Part shown: in pieces, positions 14,709-23,051 of the stretch
Layout of the letters: each line of letters starts with the position of its first letter
Numbering within the stretch: the stretch's first letter is position 1
Source of the DNA: Crossiella cryophila
Lineage (GTDB): Bacteria > Actinomycetota > Actinomycetes > Mycobacteriales > Pseudonocardiaceae
DNA: 64,000 nt
Direction of reading: 5' to 3'
Assembly (NCBI RefSeq): GCF_014204915.1
Contig: NZ_JACHMH010000001.1
Coordinates: 1,984,001-2,048,000 of the forward strand
Notes under the pieces: model-generated
What the model was told of the DNA's origin: nothing
Database searches by the model: none
What the model saw: the letters and a program-made list of their open reading frames with translations, nothing else
Position numbers and translations under genes: made by a program

Positions 14709-16679
14709 TCAGCGCCGCACGAAGTCTCCGTTGGTCTGCTCGGCCGGGTCGAGTTGCGGGAGGTGGCCGGGCAGGTCAGGGGTCAGGGTGTCCTGGGCCG
14801 CGGGGGGCACTGTGGCCGCGCCGCCCACGATGGGGAGGGTGACGAAGGAGCGGGCCAGGTCGATGGTGACCGTGGGGCGGTTGGCTGGGGCCACGATGCG
14901 GCCTGAGTCGGTGCCGGCGATGATCACCGCGAGGCGGTGGCCCGCTGGGATCACGTGGTCGGTGCTGGCCAGGCGGAAGGTCATGGTTCTGGCCTGGCCG
15001 GGCACGATGGGGGTCTGGCTGGTCAGGGATTCCGAGTTGGCCAGGTCGGCCCAGCCGCGGGAGAAGACCTCCAGGCCCACGTTCGCGGTGGTGGTGGCGG
15101 TGTTCTTGTAGCAACCGTTGTCGCTGGGGGTGGCATCGCCCCAGCAGGACTCGGTGGCCAGGGTGCTGATGCCCTCGCCGGAGCCCGCGTAGTTGCGGAT
15201 GGTGGTCGGGCCGTAGTGCACCAGGACCGCGCTGAGGTGGGCGGTGCTGGTGTTCGGGGTGACCCGGACGGTCACCGAGCCGGTGCCGGAGATGCGCAGG
15301 TCCTTGGCCAGTGGGCCGGTGCTGAACAGGGTCCGGGCGTTCGACGCCGTGTTGGGGTTGGCTGCCCAGTTCGCCGAGCCCTGGCCCGCGGTGTCGGTGA
15401 ACTTCTCGGTGCTGCCGGGGGTGGCCTGGGTGGTGCCCAGCTGGCCGAGGCCCGCGGTCTGGCCCTTGCGGATGCGCAGGTTCACCCGCTCAGTACCGGC
15501 CAGCGGCCAGGTCGGTTCGTTCACCCAGGTGTCGGGGGCGCGTTCGATGGTGGCCCTTGGCTCGTTCTCGATGCCGTTGTTCACGCCCAGCAGCCAGCGG
15601 TCGAACCAGCGGTGCAGGGTGTCCACCCACACCGAGCGGCGGAAGTCGAACGGGTCCACGTGTCCGGCCTGGGTCAGCCAGATCTTGCGGGTCACCCCGG
15701 CCGCGCCGAGCTTGTCCCACCACTGCCCGTAGTGCAGCGCCTTGACGTTGAGGTCGCCCTGGCCGTGCACGACGAACACGCTGGCCTTGACCTTGCTCGC
15801 GTTCGGCAGGTAGTCCCGCTCGGCCCAGAAGGCGTTGTAGTCACCATTGCCGGTGGCGCCGTTGGTGAGCTTGGTCTTCTGCGCGCCGCAGTCCGGGCGG
15901 CCGCCCTTCTCCACCGTGTTGGCCAGGCCGACCGGGTTGAAGCCGAAGGACACGCCGTCACTGCGGTAGTAGTCGTACCAGGAGCTGATCGCGCCGATCG
16001 GCACGATCGTCTTCAGGCCGGGCACGCCGGTGGCGGCCACCCCGTTGGCGATGGTGCCGTCATAGGACTTGCCGATCATGCCGGTGGCGCCGGTGCTCCA
16101 CGAGGAGGACGCCTTGACGTTGCCCGCCTTGGTGGTGAACCCGTCCGCGTTGCCGTTGAGCCAGTCGATGACCACCTTGGCCGAGGCCACGTCCGACTTG
16201 CCGCCGATGTCGCTGCAACCCTCCGACCGGGTGGTCCCGGCCAGGTCCACCAGCACCACGGCGTAACCGCGCGGCACGAAGTAGTTGTCGTAGAACAGCG
16301 GGAAGCCCTGCGGCCGCTGCTGGCCGTCGTAGGTCTTCTTCTCGCTCTCGTTGCCCCGGCCCAGATTGTCGTAGTACGGGCTCGCGTCCATGATCACCGG
16401 GACCTTCTTGCCCTGCTGGGCGGCTTCCGAAGGCCGGACGATGTCCGCGGCGACCCGGTCGACCACGTTGTCCCCGTCCAGGTCGAACCCGGTGGGCACG
16501 TACACGGTCTCGCGGATCGCGTTCGCGTAGGAGTAGATGGGGTCGCTGACCCCGGCCCGCGGCTGGGGCGCCTGCTCTGGTGCGGCGCCTGCCATGGGGA
16601 CGAGGGTCAGCGCGCCGATGCTGCTGGCCACGGTGGCCAGCAGCGCGGTCAACGCGCGCACGGGTCGGCGGTGGGTCAC
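14709..16679 (-). CDS. Secreted Xaa-Pro dipeptidyl-peptidase (CocE/NonD, S15 family)
   Basis: This secreted ~656-residue hydrolase of the S15/CocE family cleaves dipeptides with proline at position 2. After a signal peptide (residues ~1-35) come an alpha/beta-hydrolase domain with the nucleophile in GKSYDG (Ser205), the acidic residue in HGQGDLNVK and the histidine in QAGHVDP. A C-terminal jelly-roll domain of the X-Pro peptidase type follows (from ~residue 370, ending in VTIDLARSFVTLP). I chose GTG 16679 because AGGAGG sits 5 nt before it; GTG 16685 overlaps that site. It ends at a clear intrinsic terminator. The gene upstream, divergent, is a TetR regulator. Confidence 0.88.
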   Translation of the reverse strand: MTHRRPVRALTALLATVASSIGALTLVPMAGAAPEQAPQPRAGVSDPIYSYANAIRETVYVPTGFDLDGDNVVDRVAADIVRPSEAAQQGKKVPVIMDASPYYDNLGRGNESEKKTYDGQQRPQGFPLFYDNYFVPRGYAVVLVDLAGTTRSEGCSDIGGKSDVASAKVVIDWLNGNADGFTTKAGNVKASSSWSTGATGMIGKSYDGTIANGVAATGVPGLKTIVPIGAISSWYDYYRSDGVSFGFNPVGLANTVEKGGRPDCGAQKTKLTNGATGNGDYNAFWAERDYLPNASKVKASVFVVHGQGDLNVKALHYGQWWDKLGAAGVTRKIWLTQAGHVDPFDFRRSVWVDTLHRWFDRWLLGVNNGIENEPRATIERAPDTWVNEPTWPLAGTERVNLRIRKGQTAGLGQLGTTQATPGSTEKFTDTAGQGSANWAANPNTASNARTLFSTGPLAKDLRISGTGSVTVRVTPNTSTAHLSAVLVHYGPTTIRNYAGSGEGISTLATESCWGDATPSDNGCYKNTATTTANVGLEVFSRGWADLANSESLTSQTPIVPGQARTMTFRLASTDHVIPAGHRLAVIIAGTDSGRIVAPANRPTVTIDLARSFVTLPIVGGAATVPPAAQDTLTPDLPGHLPQLDPAEQTNGDFVRR

Positions 16680-16768
16680 GAACACCTCCTGTGATCTGGC
16701 TTGGACGCTAGGCCCACTCCTTTTCAGTTGCCAGGTCCGACTGTCCGGACTATTGGGCGTGTCCTTGG

Positions 16769-16810
16769 TTTTGCTCGGCTGTGCTACTTTTTGCTCAGAT
16801 GAGCAAAAAG
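16769..16810. promoter_or_regulatory. TetR-type operator overlapping its own start codon
   Basis: CTTTTTGCTCA (16787-16797) and TGAGCAAAAAG (16800-16810) are perfect 11-bp inverted arms around a 2-nt spacer. The ATG of the TetR gene (16799-16801) lies in the middle. A further half-site TTTTGCTC is at 16769-16776, exactly 20 bp upstream of the same motif in the left arm. This is a typical geometry for a homodimeric TetR autorepressor, possibly binding as two dimers. The divergent peptidase start lies 90-120 bp away. Confidence 0.7.
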
Positions 16811-17416
16811 ACCTTCACCGAGACCGCGCGGCGGGCGCAGATCGTGGCCGCCGCGATCGAGACGCTGGCCGAGCTGGGCCACGCGCGGACCTCGTTCGCC
16901 CGGATCGCCAGGCGGGCCGGGCTGAGCAGCACCGGGTTGATCAGCTACCACTTCGCAGGCAAGGAGGAGCTGATCACCGAGGTGGCGGCCACCGTGCTGA
17001 CGGAGTTCCGGGAGCACGTGCTGCCCAGGATGGCCGGGCTGGACTCGGCAGGCGCCCAGCTGCGCGCGTTCCTGCTGGCCAACTTCGACTTCATGGCCAC
17101 GCACCGGCCGAAGTTGCTGGCCCTGCTGGAGATCGGCCCGGCACTGCGTTCTGGCGCGGGGGATCCGGGCCTGCTGGAAAGCGATCTGGCCGGGCTGGCG
17201 GAGTTGCTCCGGGATGGCCAGCGGCGCGGGGAGTTCCGCGAGTTCGACCCGAGGGTGCTGGCGCTGGCGATCCGCTCGGTGCGGGACGGGGTGCTGCGCA
17301 GGCTGGCGGTCGAGCCGGAACTCGACCTGGCCGCCTGCGCGGTGGAGGTGGTGCGGATGTTCGAGTTGGCCACGTGTGAACCGGGGGAGACATGGGCGGG
17401 AGAACAGCGGGACTAG
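16799..17416 (+). CDS. TetR/AcrR family transcriptional regulator
   Basis: This 205-residue regulator has an N-terminal TetR helix-turn-helix (residues ~12-58: IVAAAIETLAELGHARTSFARIA, GLISYHFAGKEELI) and a helical ligand domain. I start it at ATG 16799 (MSKKTF) because the operator palindrome covers this codon; GTG 16781 would place the operator inside the gene. The carboxylesterase gene begins inside its 3' end (25-bp overlap), so regulator and esterase are one operon. The likely effector is an ester or its product. Confidence 0.88.
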   Translation: MSKKTFTETARRAQIVAAAIETLAELGHARTSFARIARRAGLSSTGLISYHFAGKEELITEVAATVLTEFREHVLPRMAGLDSAGAQLRAFLLANFDFMATHRPKLLALLEIGPALRSGAGDPGLLESDLAGLAELLRDGQRRGEFREFDPRVLALAIRSVRDGVLRRLAVEPELDLAACAVEVVRMFELATCEPGETWAGEQRD

Positions 17417-18933
17417 TGCTGGCGGCATTGCTGCTGGCCGGATGCACGAGCGCGCCGCCGACGGCGGACGGGCTGGTGCGGATCGACACGGGTGAGCTGC
17501 GCGGCACGGTGGCGGCCAATCACCTGAGCTACCAAGGGATTCCGTACGCCGCGCCGCCGGTGGGCGCGGATCGCTGGCAGCCGCCGAAGCCGGTGGCGGC
17601 CTGGACCGGCGTCCGCGAGGCGACCAAACCGGGCAACGCGTGCCCGCAGGAGGGCACCCAGTACGCGAAGACCAGCAGCACCACCGAGGACTGCCTGTAC
17701 CTCAACGTGACCACGCCGGGACTGGGCGGCAGGCGGCCGGTGCTGGTGTGGATCCACGGTGACGGCGTGGTCGGCTCCGGGGCGTTGTTCGACGGGGCGC
17801 CGCTGGCCACCGCCGGGGACGCGGTGGTGGTGACCATCAACTACCGGCTCGGCGTGTTCGGCGGGTTCGGCTACCCGGGGCTGGCCGGGTCGGGCACGTT
17901 CGGACTGGCCGATCAGCAGGCGGCCCTGCGCTGGGTCCAGCGCAACATCGGCGCCTTCGGCGGGGATCCGGGCAACGTCACCGCGATCGGCTCCTCCTAC
18001 GGCGCCTCCTCGATCAGCGCGCACCTGGTTTCACCTGGGGCACAAGGACTTTTCCAGCGGGCGTCCCTCCACAGTGGAGAGGCGTTGATGCCGCTGCCCG
18101 CCGGCGCGTTGCTGCCGGGGATCCCGGCGGTGGACTGGTTCATCTGGCGTTCGCTGGCCGAGACCGAGCAGCTGGGCGCGGCCGTGGCCGGGGAACTGGG
18201 CTGCGCGGACCTGGACTGCCTGCGCAAGCTCCCGGTGGACAAGCTGTTCCCGCTGATGCGGATGTTCCAGAGCTACGCCTTCGGCGGCGAGGTGCTGCCC
18301 GAGCTGCCCGCGAAAGCGTTGCGGGACGGGCGATCCCAGGCGATGCCGGTGATGACCGGGATGACCAGGGACGAGCACCGGACCTTCGTCGGCGTGTTCC
18401 GGGAGAAGGTGACGGCGGCGGAGTACCCGGGCCTGGTGACCGAGGCATTCGGCGGGCGGGCGGCGGCGATCCTGCGCGAGTACCCGCTGAGCCGGTTCGA
18501 CTCACCGGCGCTGGCCTGGTCCACCGTGCTCACCGACGGCCTCTGGGCCACCGCGACCTTCGAGCAGGCGGAATTGGCCGCCCGCAAGGGAAAGACCTTC
18601 GCCTACTCCTTCGCTGACCGGGACGCGCCGGTGTACCTGCCGTTCCCGGAATCCTTGCCGCCGGGCGCATTCCACGCCGCGGACACGCCATACCTGTTCC
18701 CGGACCAGGGTTTCCGGGACAAGGCCAAACCGGAACAACGCGAACTGTCCGAGCGGATGCTGAAGTACTGGGCCAATTTCGCCCGCACCGGCGATCCGAA
18801 CGGCCCGGGGTTGCCGCGCTGGGCGGAGTTCGGCGGCGAGAAGTACGTGCAGGCGCTGGCGCCCGGCGCCGGGACGCGACAGGTCGACTTCGCGGCCCAG
18901 CACCGGCTGGAGTTCTGGCGGAACCCGCGCTGA
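17392..18933 (+). CDS. Carboxylesterase type B, lipoprotein
   Basis: This 513-residue esterase has a lipoprotein signal (LLLAGC, lipidated Cys19), so it is probably anchored outside the membrane. It follows the type B fold: GIPYAAPPVG, EDCLYLNV, GTFGLADQQAALRWVQRNI, and nucleophile motif GSSYG. Two usual motifs deviate: the oxyanion HGGGF is HGDGV, and the elbow GESAG is GSSYG, so substrate preference or catalytic rate may differ from standard members. It starts at ATG 17392 within the TetR gene, with GGGGGAG just ahead. It probably hydrolyses an ester sensed by the TetR protein. Confidence 0.87.
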   Translation: MGGRTAGLVLAALLLAGCTSAPPTADGLVRIDTGELRGTVAANHLSYQGIPYAAPPVGADRWQPPKPVAAWTGVREATKPGNACPQEGTQYAKTSSTTEDCLYLNVTTPGLGGRRPVLVWIHGDGVVGSGALFDGAPLATAGDAVVVTINYRLGVFGGFGYPGLAGSGTFGLADQQAALRWVQRNIGAFGGDPGNVTAIGSSYGASSISAHLVSPGAQGLFQRASLHSGEALMPLPAGALLPGIPAVDWFIWRSLAETEQLGAAVAGELGCADLDCLRKLPVDKLFPLMRMFQSYAFGGEVLPELPAKALRDGRSQAMPVMTGMTRDEHRTFVGVFREKVTAAEYPGLVTEAFGGRAAAILREYPLSRFDSPALAWSTVLTDGLWATATFEQAELAARKGKTFAYSFADRDAPVYLPFPESLPPGAFHAADTPYLFPDQGFRDKAKPEQRELSERMLKYWANFARTGDPNGPGLPRWAEFGGEKYVQALAPGAGTRQVDFAAQHRLEFWRNPR

Positions 18934-18934
18934 T

Positions 18935-19147
18935 TCAGCGCGGCAGCCCCGAGGCACGCCAGGCGCCAGGACCGGGGCGCAGTTCCGGGCGGTGCAGACG
19001 GGCCCGGTCACCCCAGGCCGAGCGGGGCTCCGGCTCCGGCTCGGGCTGGGGTGCGCTGGCCAGTCCGGCCACCACCGCGGTCAGCGCGGCCAGTTCGAGG
19101 TCGTCCGGGGTGCCCCGGACGACCCTGAGCAGGGGACGTTCGCTCAT
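18935..19147 (-). CDS. accE: Acyl-CoA carboxylase epsilon subunit
   Basis: This 70-residue protein resembles the small epsilon subunits that tune actinobacterial acetyl/propionyl-CoA carboxylases. The N-terminal helix LRVVRGTPDDLELAALTAVV and the C-terminal SAWGDRARLHRP...GAWRASGLPR are typical, with a short acidic/Pro repeat (PEPEPEP) between. Its ATG overlaps the TGA of the secreted protein gene by 4 nt, and that gene overlaps accD the same way. This insertion between accD and accE is unusual, since the two are normally adjacent. Confidence 0.85.
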   Translation of the reverse strand: MSERPLLRVVRGTPDDLELAALTAVVAGLASAPQPEPEPEPRSAWGDRARLHRPELRPGPGAWRASGLPR

Positions 19148-20250
19148 GGCTTCAACTCCCGCAGTTTGTCCAGGGTGCGCAGCACCAGTTCCCGGTCACC
19201 GACCGCGGCGAACACCTCGGCGTTGAGGCCGCGGAACTCGTGCGTGTAGTTGGTGATCTCCATGGTGTAGGCCCCGCCCCAGGCGTTGTAGGCGCGCGGC
19301 GCCTCACTGTGCGCCCAGAAGTAGGTCCCGGAGGCGGGGAACCGGGACCGCTGCAGGTAGAAGGCCAGGCAGTGCGAACCGGTCGGCGTGCAGCGCAGCA
19401 CCGGCTGGTCCTGACCGCCCTCGTCGTGGCCGAACTCGGCCAGCGCCTTGGTGTCCGGGTTGTACTTGTACTGCGCGCTGAAGTCCCGGTGGGTGTAGGC
19501 GACCAGGGTGCCGGCCACCGTGCGCGGGACGTCCTCGGTGCTGATGTCACCGCGGATGCGGAACACGTTGGGCAGCGGCAGCTCGTGGTCCGGCGCCAGC
19601 GCGATCTGGCTCCACAGCACGTAAGGGGACAGGCCGTCGCTGAACGGGGACTTGAACTCCTGGTAGTCGGTGGCCTTGCAGTTCGGTGTCTCGCCAGGGT
19701 TGGGGTGGCCTTCCTGGCCGTACGGCACGTAGTTGGCCATCCGGTTGACCGAGCTGATGGTGGCCCCGGTCAGCTTCGGGTCGTAGAGCGCGCTGGTGCT
19801 GTCGCCGTGGAAGGGCGGCTTCGTACCGCGGTCATCGTCCTGGCTGCCGGCCTGGGTCGGGTTGAAGCACTCGGTCGGCCCCGGCTTGCCGCCCGGGTTG
19901 TCCAGCCGGTTCACCAGCGGGCGCAGTGCCCACTGGAAGGCCGCGCCGTGCCCGCCGCTGCCGATGATCTCCCTGCCGCCCCAGCGCACCGAGGCGATCG
20001 ACCCGGCCAGCGCGGTGGAGGTGGTCACCGACACCGTGCCGTTGTCCGCGGTCAGGTCAGCGAACTCGCGGTTCCAGTTCCTGGTCACGGCGCAGCGCGA
20101 CTTGTAGATCATCGTGAAGTCGTAGTGCGCCTGCTTGCGCAGGTCCAGGTTCGCCGGTGCGACACACAGATCCGGGGGCGCCGCCGCGGCGGCCGGCGCG
20201 GGGACCGCGACGGCCATGGCGGCGGCCAGCAGCAGCAAACCGGTTCTCAC
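19144..20250 (-). CDS. Secreted protein of unknown function embedded in the accD-accE operon
   Basis: This 368-residue protein starts at GTG 20250, overlapping the accD stop by 4 nt, and its own stop overlaps the accE start by 4 nt. A clear Sec signal (residues 1-23, ending AAAAAP) precedes a large extracellular domain with several cysteines ([34 protein letters not shown]). Segments such as [21 protein letters not shown] and [29 protein letters not shown] suggest a beta-rich fold, possibly sugar-related. I do not recognise the family. A cytosolic carboxylase operon with an exported product in the middle is odd, and may reflect a late insertion that kept translational coupling. Confidence 0.75.
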   Translation of the reverse strand: MRTGLLLLAAAMAVAVPAPAAAAAPPDLCVAPANLDLRKQAHYDFTMIYKSRCAVTRNWNREFADLTADNGTVSVTTSTALAGSIASVRWGGREIIGSGGHGAAFQWALRPLVNRLDNPGGKPGPTECFNPTQAGSQDDDRGTKPPFHGDSTSALYDPKLTGATISSVNRMANYVPYGQEGHPNPGETPNCKATDYQEFKSPFSDGLSPYVLWSQIALAPDHELPLPNVFRIRGDISTEDVPRTVAGTLVAYTHRDFSAQYKYNPDTKALAEFGHDEGGQDQPVLRCTPTGSHCLAFYLQRSRFPASGTYFWAHSEAPRAYNAWGGAYTMEITNYTHEFRGLNAEVFAAVGDRELVLRTLDKLRELKP

Positions 20251-21896
20251 AGCGGGATGTTCCCATGCTTCTTCGGCGGCAGGGTCTCCCTCTTGTCCTT
20301 CAGCAGATTCAGCGCGCGGGCCACGTAACCCCGGGTGTAGGAGGGCGGGATCACCGAGTCCACGTAACCGCGTTCGGCGGCCACGTACGGGTTGCACAGC
20401 GCGTCCTCGTACTCCTGCTGCAGCTTGGCGCGCAACGCGTCCACGTCCTCGCCGCGCTCAGCGGCCTGGGCCAATGTCTTGCGGTGCACGATGTTGGCCG
20501 CACCCTGTGCGCCCATCACCGCGATCTGCGCGGTGGGCCAGGCCAGGTTCACATCGGCGCCAAGGTGTTTGGAGCCCATCACGTCGTAGGCGCCGCCGTA
20601 GGCCTTGCGGGTGATCACGGTGACCAGCGGCACGGTGGCCTCGGCGTAGGCGTAGATCAGCTTCGCGCCGCGCCGGATGATGCCGTTCCACTCCTGGTCG
20701 GTGCCCGGCAGGAAGCCCGGCACGTCCACGAAGGTCAGCACCGGCACGTTGAACGCGTCGCAGGTGCGCACGAACCTGGCCGCCTTCTCACTGGCGTCGA
20801 TGTCCAGGCAGCCGGCGAACTGGGTGGGCTGGTTGGCCACCACGCCCACGCTGCGCCCGTCCACCCGGCCGAAGCCGATCAGGATGTTCGGCGCGAACAA
20901 CGGCTGCACCTCGAGGAACTCGCCGTCGTCGAGGACCCTGGTGAGCACCTCGTGCATGTCGTAGGGCTGGTTCGCCGAGTCCGGGATCAGCGTGTCCAGC
21001 TCGCGGTCCTCATCGGTGAGCGAGTCCGCGATGGAGGACTCGGTCAGCGCCGGACCCGGGTAGGCGGGCGGTTCGGTGAGGTTGTTCGAGGGCAGGTAGG
21101 ACAGCAGCGCCTTGACGTAGGAGATCGCGTCTTCCTCGTCCGAGCCGAGGTAGTGCGCGTTGCCGGACTTGGTGTTGTGCGTGCGCCCGCCGCCCAGCTC
21201 CTCGAAGCCGACCTCCTCACCGGTGACGGTCTTGATCACGTCCGGGCCGGTGATGAACATGTGCGAGGTCTTGTCCACCATCACGGTGAAGTCGGTCAGC
21301 GCGGGGGAGTACACGTGCCCGCCCGCGGCCGCGCCCATGATCAGCGAGATCTGCGGGATGACCCCGGATGCCTGCGTGTTGCGCCGGAAGATCTCGCCGT
21401 AGAGGCCGAGGGAGACCACGCCCTCCTGGATGCGCGCGCCACCGCCCTCGTTGATGCCCACCAGCGGCCGCCCGGTCTTGAGCGCCAGGTCCATCACCTT
21501 GACGATCTTCTCGCCGTAGACCTCGCCCAGTGAGCCGCCGAAGACGGTCACGTCCTGGCTGAACACGCAGATCGGCCGCCCGTCCACGGTGCCGTAGCCG
21601 GTGACCACGCCATCGCCGTAGGGCCGGTTCTTCTCCTGGCCGAAGTTGGTGGAGCGGTGCCGGGACAGCTCGTCCAGCTCCACGAACGAACCCGGGTCCA
21701 GCAGCAGGTCGAGCCGCTCGCGGGCGGTCATCTTGCCCTTGGCGTGCTGGCGTTCCACCGCCCGCGCCGACCCGGCGTGCACCGCCTCGTCGTTGCGCCG
21801 GTACAGGTCGGCCAGCTTGCCTGCCGTGGTGTGGATGTCCGGTTCGGCCGGGGCTGACTCCAGCGGCTGCCCCATCGGCGCGGTGGCACTGCTCAT
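20247..21896 (-). CDS. accD5: Acyl-CoA carboxylase beta (carboxyltransferase) subunit
   Basis: This 549-residue carboxyltransferase has two crotonase-like halves. It transfers CO2 from biotin on the alpha subunit (5823-7580) to propionyl-CoA and/or acetyl-CoA. Conserved segments are [43 protein letters not shown], the acyl-CoA oxyanion region [29 protein letters not shown] and [19 protein letters not shown]. It starts at ATG 21896 and leads the operon accD - secreted protein - accE. Similarity and synteny suggest the AccD5/PccB class, implying methylmalonyl-CoA production; exact acyl preference depends on one active-site residue I cannot assign confidently. Confidence 0.92.
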   Translation of the reverse strand: MSSATAPMGQPLESAPAEPDIHTTAGKLADLYRRNDEAVHAGSARAVERQHAKGKMTARERLDLLLDPGSFVELDELSRHRSTNFGQEKNRPYGDGVVTGYGTVDGRPICVFSQDVTVFGGSLGEVYGEKIVKVMDLALKTGRPLVGINEGGGARIQEGVVSLGLYGEIFRRNTQASGVIPQISLIMGAAAGGHVYSPALTDFTVMVDKTSHMFITGPDVIKTVTGEEVGFEELGGGRTHNTKSGNAHYLGSDEEDAISYVKALLSYLPSNNLTEPPAYPGPALTESSIADSLTDEDRELDTLIPDSANQPYDMHEVLTRVLDDGEFLEVQPLFAPNILIGFGRVDGRSVGVVANQPTQFAGCLDIDASEKAARFVRTCDAFNVPVLTFVDVPGFLPGTDQEWNGIIRRGAKLIYAYAEATVPLVTVITRKAYGGAYDVMGSKHLGADVNLAWPTAQIAVMGAQGAANIVHRKTLAQAAERGEDVDALRAKLQQEYEDALCNPYVAAERGYVDSVIPPSYTRGYVARALNLLKDKRETLPPKKHGNIPL

Positions 21897-22004
21897 GACC
21901 AGGCAGCGTAACCAGCATCACGGCGGAAGCTACCGGCCCGTAGCCCATGTCACGTCGACGTCACCCCTTGACCTCCACCGCGCTGGAGGTCACACCGTGG
22001 ACCC

Positions 22005-23051
22005 ATGCGTGATGACCTGGACAAACTCCTCGCCAGCCTGGAGGTCTTGGCCGGCACCGGGGCCGAGCGGCGCGGCTACCTGGCCAACCACGGCCCGATG
22101 GCGGCCGAGGCGCTGGTGACCCTCGGCCAGTCCGCGGCCGCCCCGGACTGGGCCCTGCGGTACCGGCCGATCCTGGAACCAGAGCCCGCCGAACGGTTCC
22201 GGCTGGACCCGGCGGACTGGCCCGAACACCTCGGCGAGATCGACCGGCTCGGCGACTGGACCGGGCTGTTCCGCCGCGAACTCGCCGAGCGGCCCTGGCC
22301 GGAGGTGCTGCGTTCCTGGTGGCCGCGGCTGCTGCCCGGCCTGGCCGCCAGCGCCACGCACGGGGTGATCCGGACCGCGCACGGCGTGCGCGCGCTGGAG
22401 CTGGCCGGGCCGGATCCGGACCCGCTGCTGGTGGACGAACTGGCCAAGGGCCTGGGTTTCTGGGCCGCCCGCTACCAGGAGCTGCCCGGCTCGCCCGCGC
22501 TGCGCGGCCCGGACCCGCTGGGCGTCGCCCTGGCCCGGCTGCCCCGGCTCACCCCGGACAAGATCGGGCTGGGCGGCGGGATCAGCGGCGATCTCGCGCA
22601 CCTGGACGAGCTGCCCGGCTTCGCCGAGGGCCTGGACGGCTACGGCGCCCCTGCCGATCCCTCGGCCGTGCTGGACGAGTTGATCAGCGCCGCGGCCAGG
22701 GTGTTCCTGGCCAGGCCGGAGGCGCCGATCGAGTTCTGCCACGCGGTCACCGCACCAGCCGCGGTCCGGCTGGTGCTGCCGCACCTGCCTGCCGAGTTCG
22801 CCGCACCCGCGGTGGCCGCCTCCTGGCAGGTGGTCGGCGGGATCGTGGCCGCGTTCTCCCCGGACCGGCTCGACGGCCTGGACGTGGTGCCGGCGGAACC
22901 GCCGGCCGCCGAGGAGCTGGTGGCGCGGGCGGTGGCCTCCGGCGACGCGCACGTGATCAAGCTGACCGAGGCCGCCTTCCGGGAGCACGCGCGCACCGGC
23001 GACGCGGCGCTGCTACACGCCGCGCACGCCATGGCCGACCGGTGGCCCTAG
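22005..23051 (+). CDS. Questin oxidase-like (DUF4243) protein
   Basis: This 348-residue all-helical protein resembles questin oxidase-type enzymes, known from fungal anthraquinone cleavage and widespread in actinobacteria with unknown substrates. The pattern NHGPMAAEAL near the N-terminus, THGVIRTAHGVRAL in the middle, and late EFCHAVTAPAAVRLVLPHL and HVIKLTEAAFREH carry the conserved histidines of the family. It starts at ATG 22005 and its stop codon overlaps the stop of the convergent sigma-CAP gene (shared CTAG). No polyketide genes are nearby, so the substrate is open. Confidence 0.75.
   Translation: MRDDLDKLLASLEVLAGTGAERRGYLANHGPMAAEALVTLGQSAAAPDWALRYRPILEPEPAERFRLDPADWPEHLGEIDRLGDWTGLFRRELAERPWPEVLRSWWPRLLPGLAASATHGVIRTAHGVRALELAGPDPDPLLVDELAKGLGFWAARYQELPGSPALRGPDPLGVALARLPRLTPDKIGLGGGISGDLAHLDELPGFAEGLDGYGAPADPSAVLDELISAAARVFLARPEAPIEFCHAVTAPAAVRLVLPHLPAEFAAPAVAASWQVVGGIVAAFSPDRLDGLDVVPAEPPAAEELVARAVASGDAHVIKLTEAAFREHARTGDAALLHAAHAMADRWP

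Noticed and set aside
16781-16798. Upstream GTG start for the TetR gene
   Set aside because: It would place the operator palindrome inside the coding sequence and adds six residues not typical for the family; ATG 16799 is preferred.
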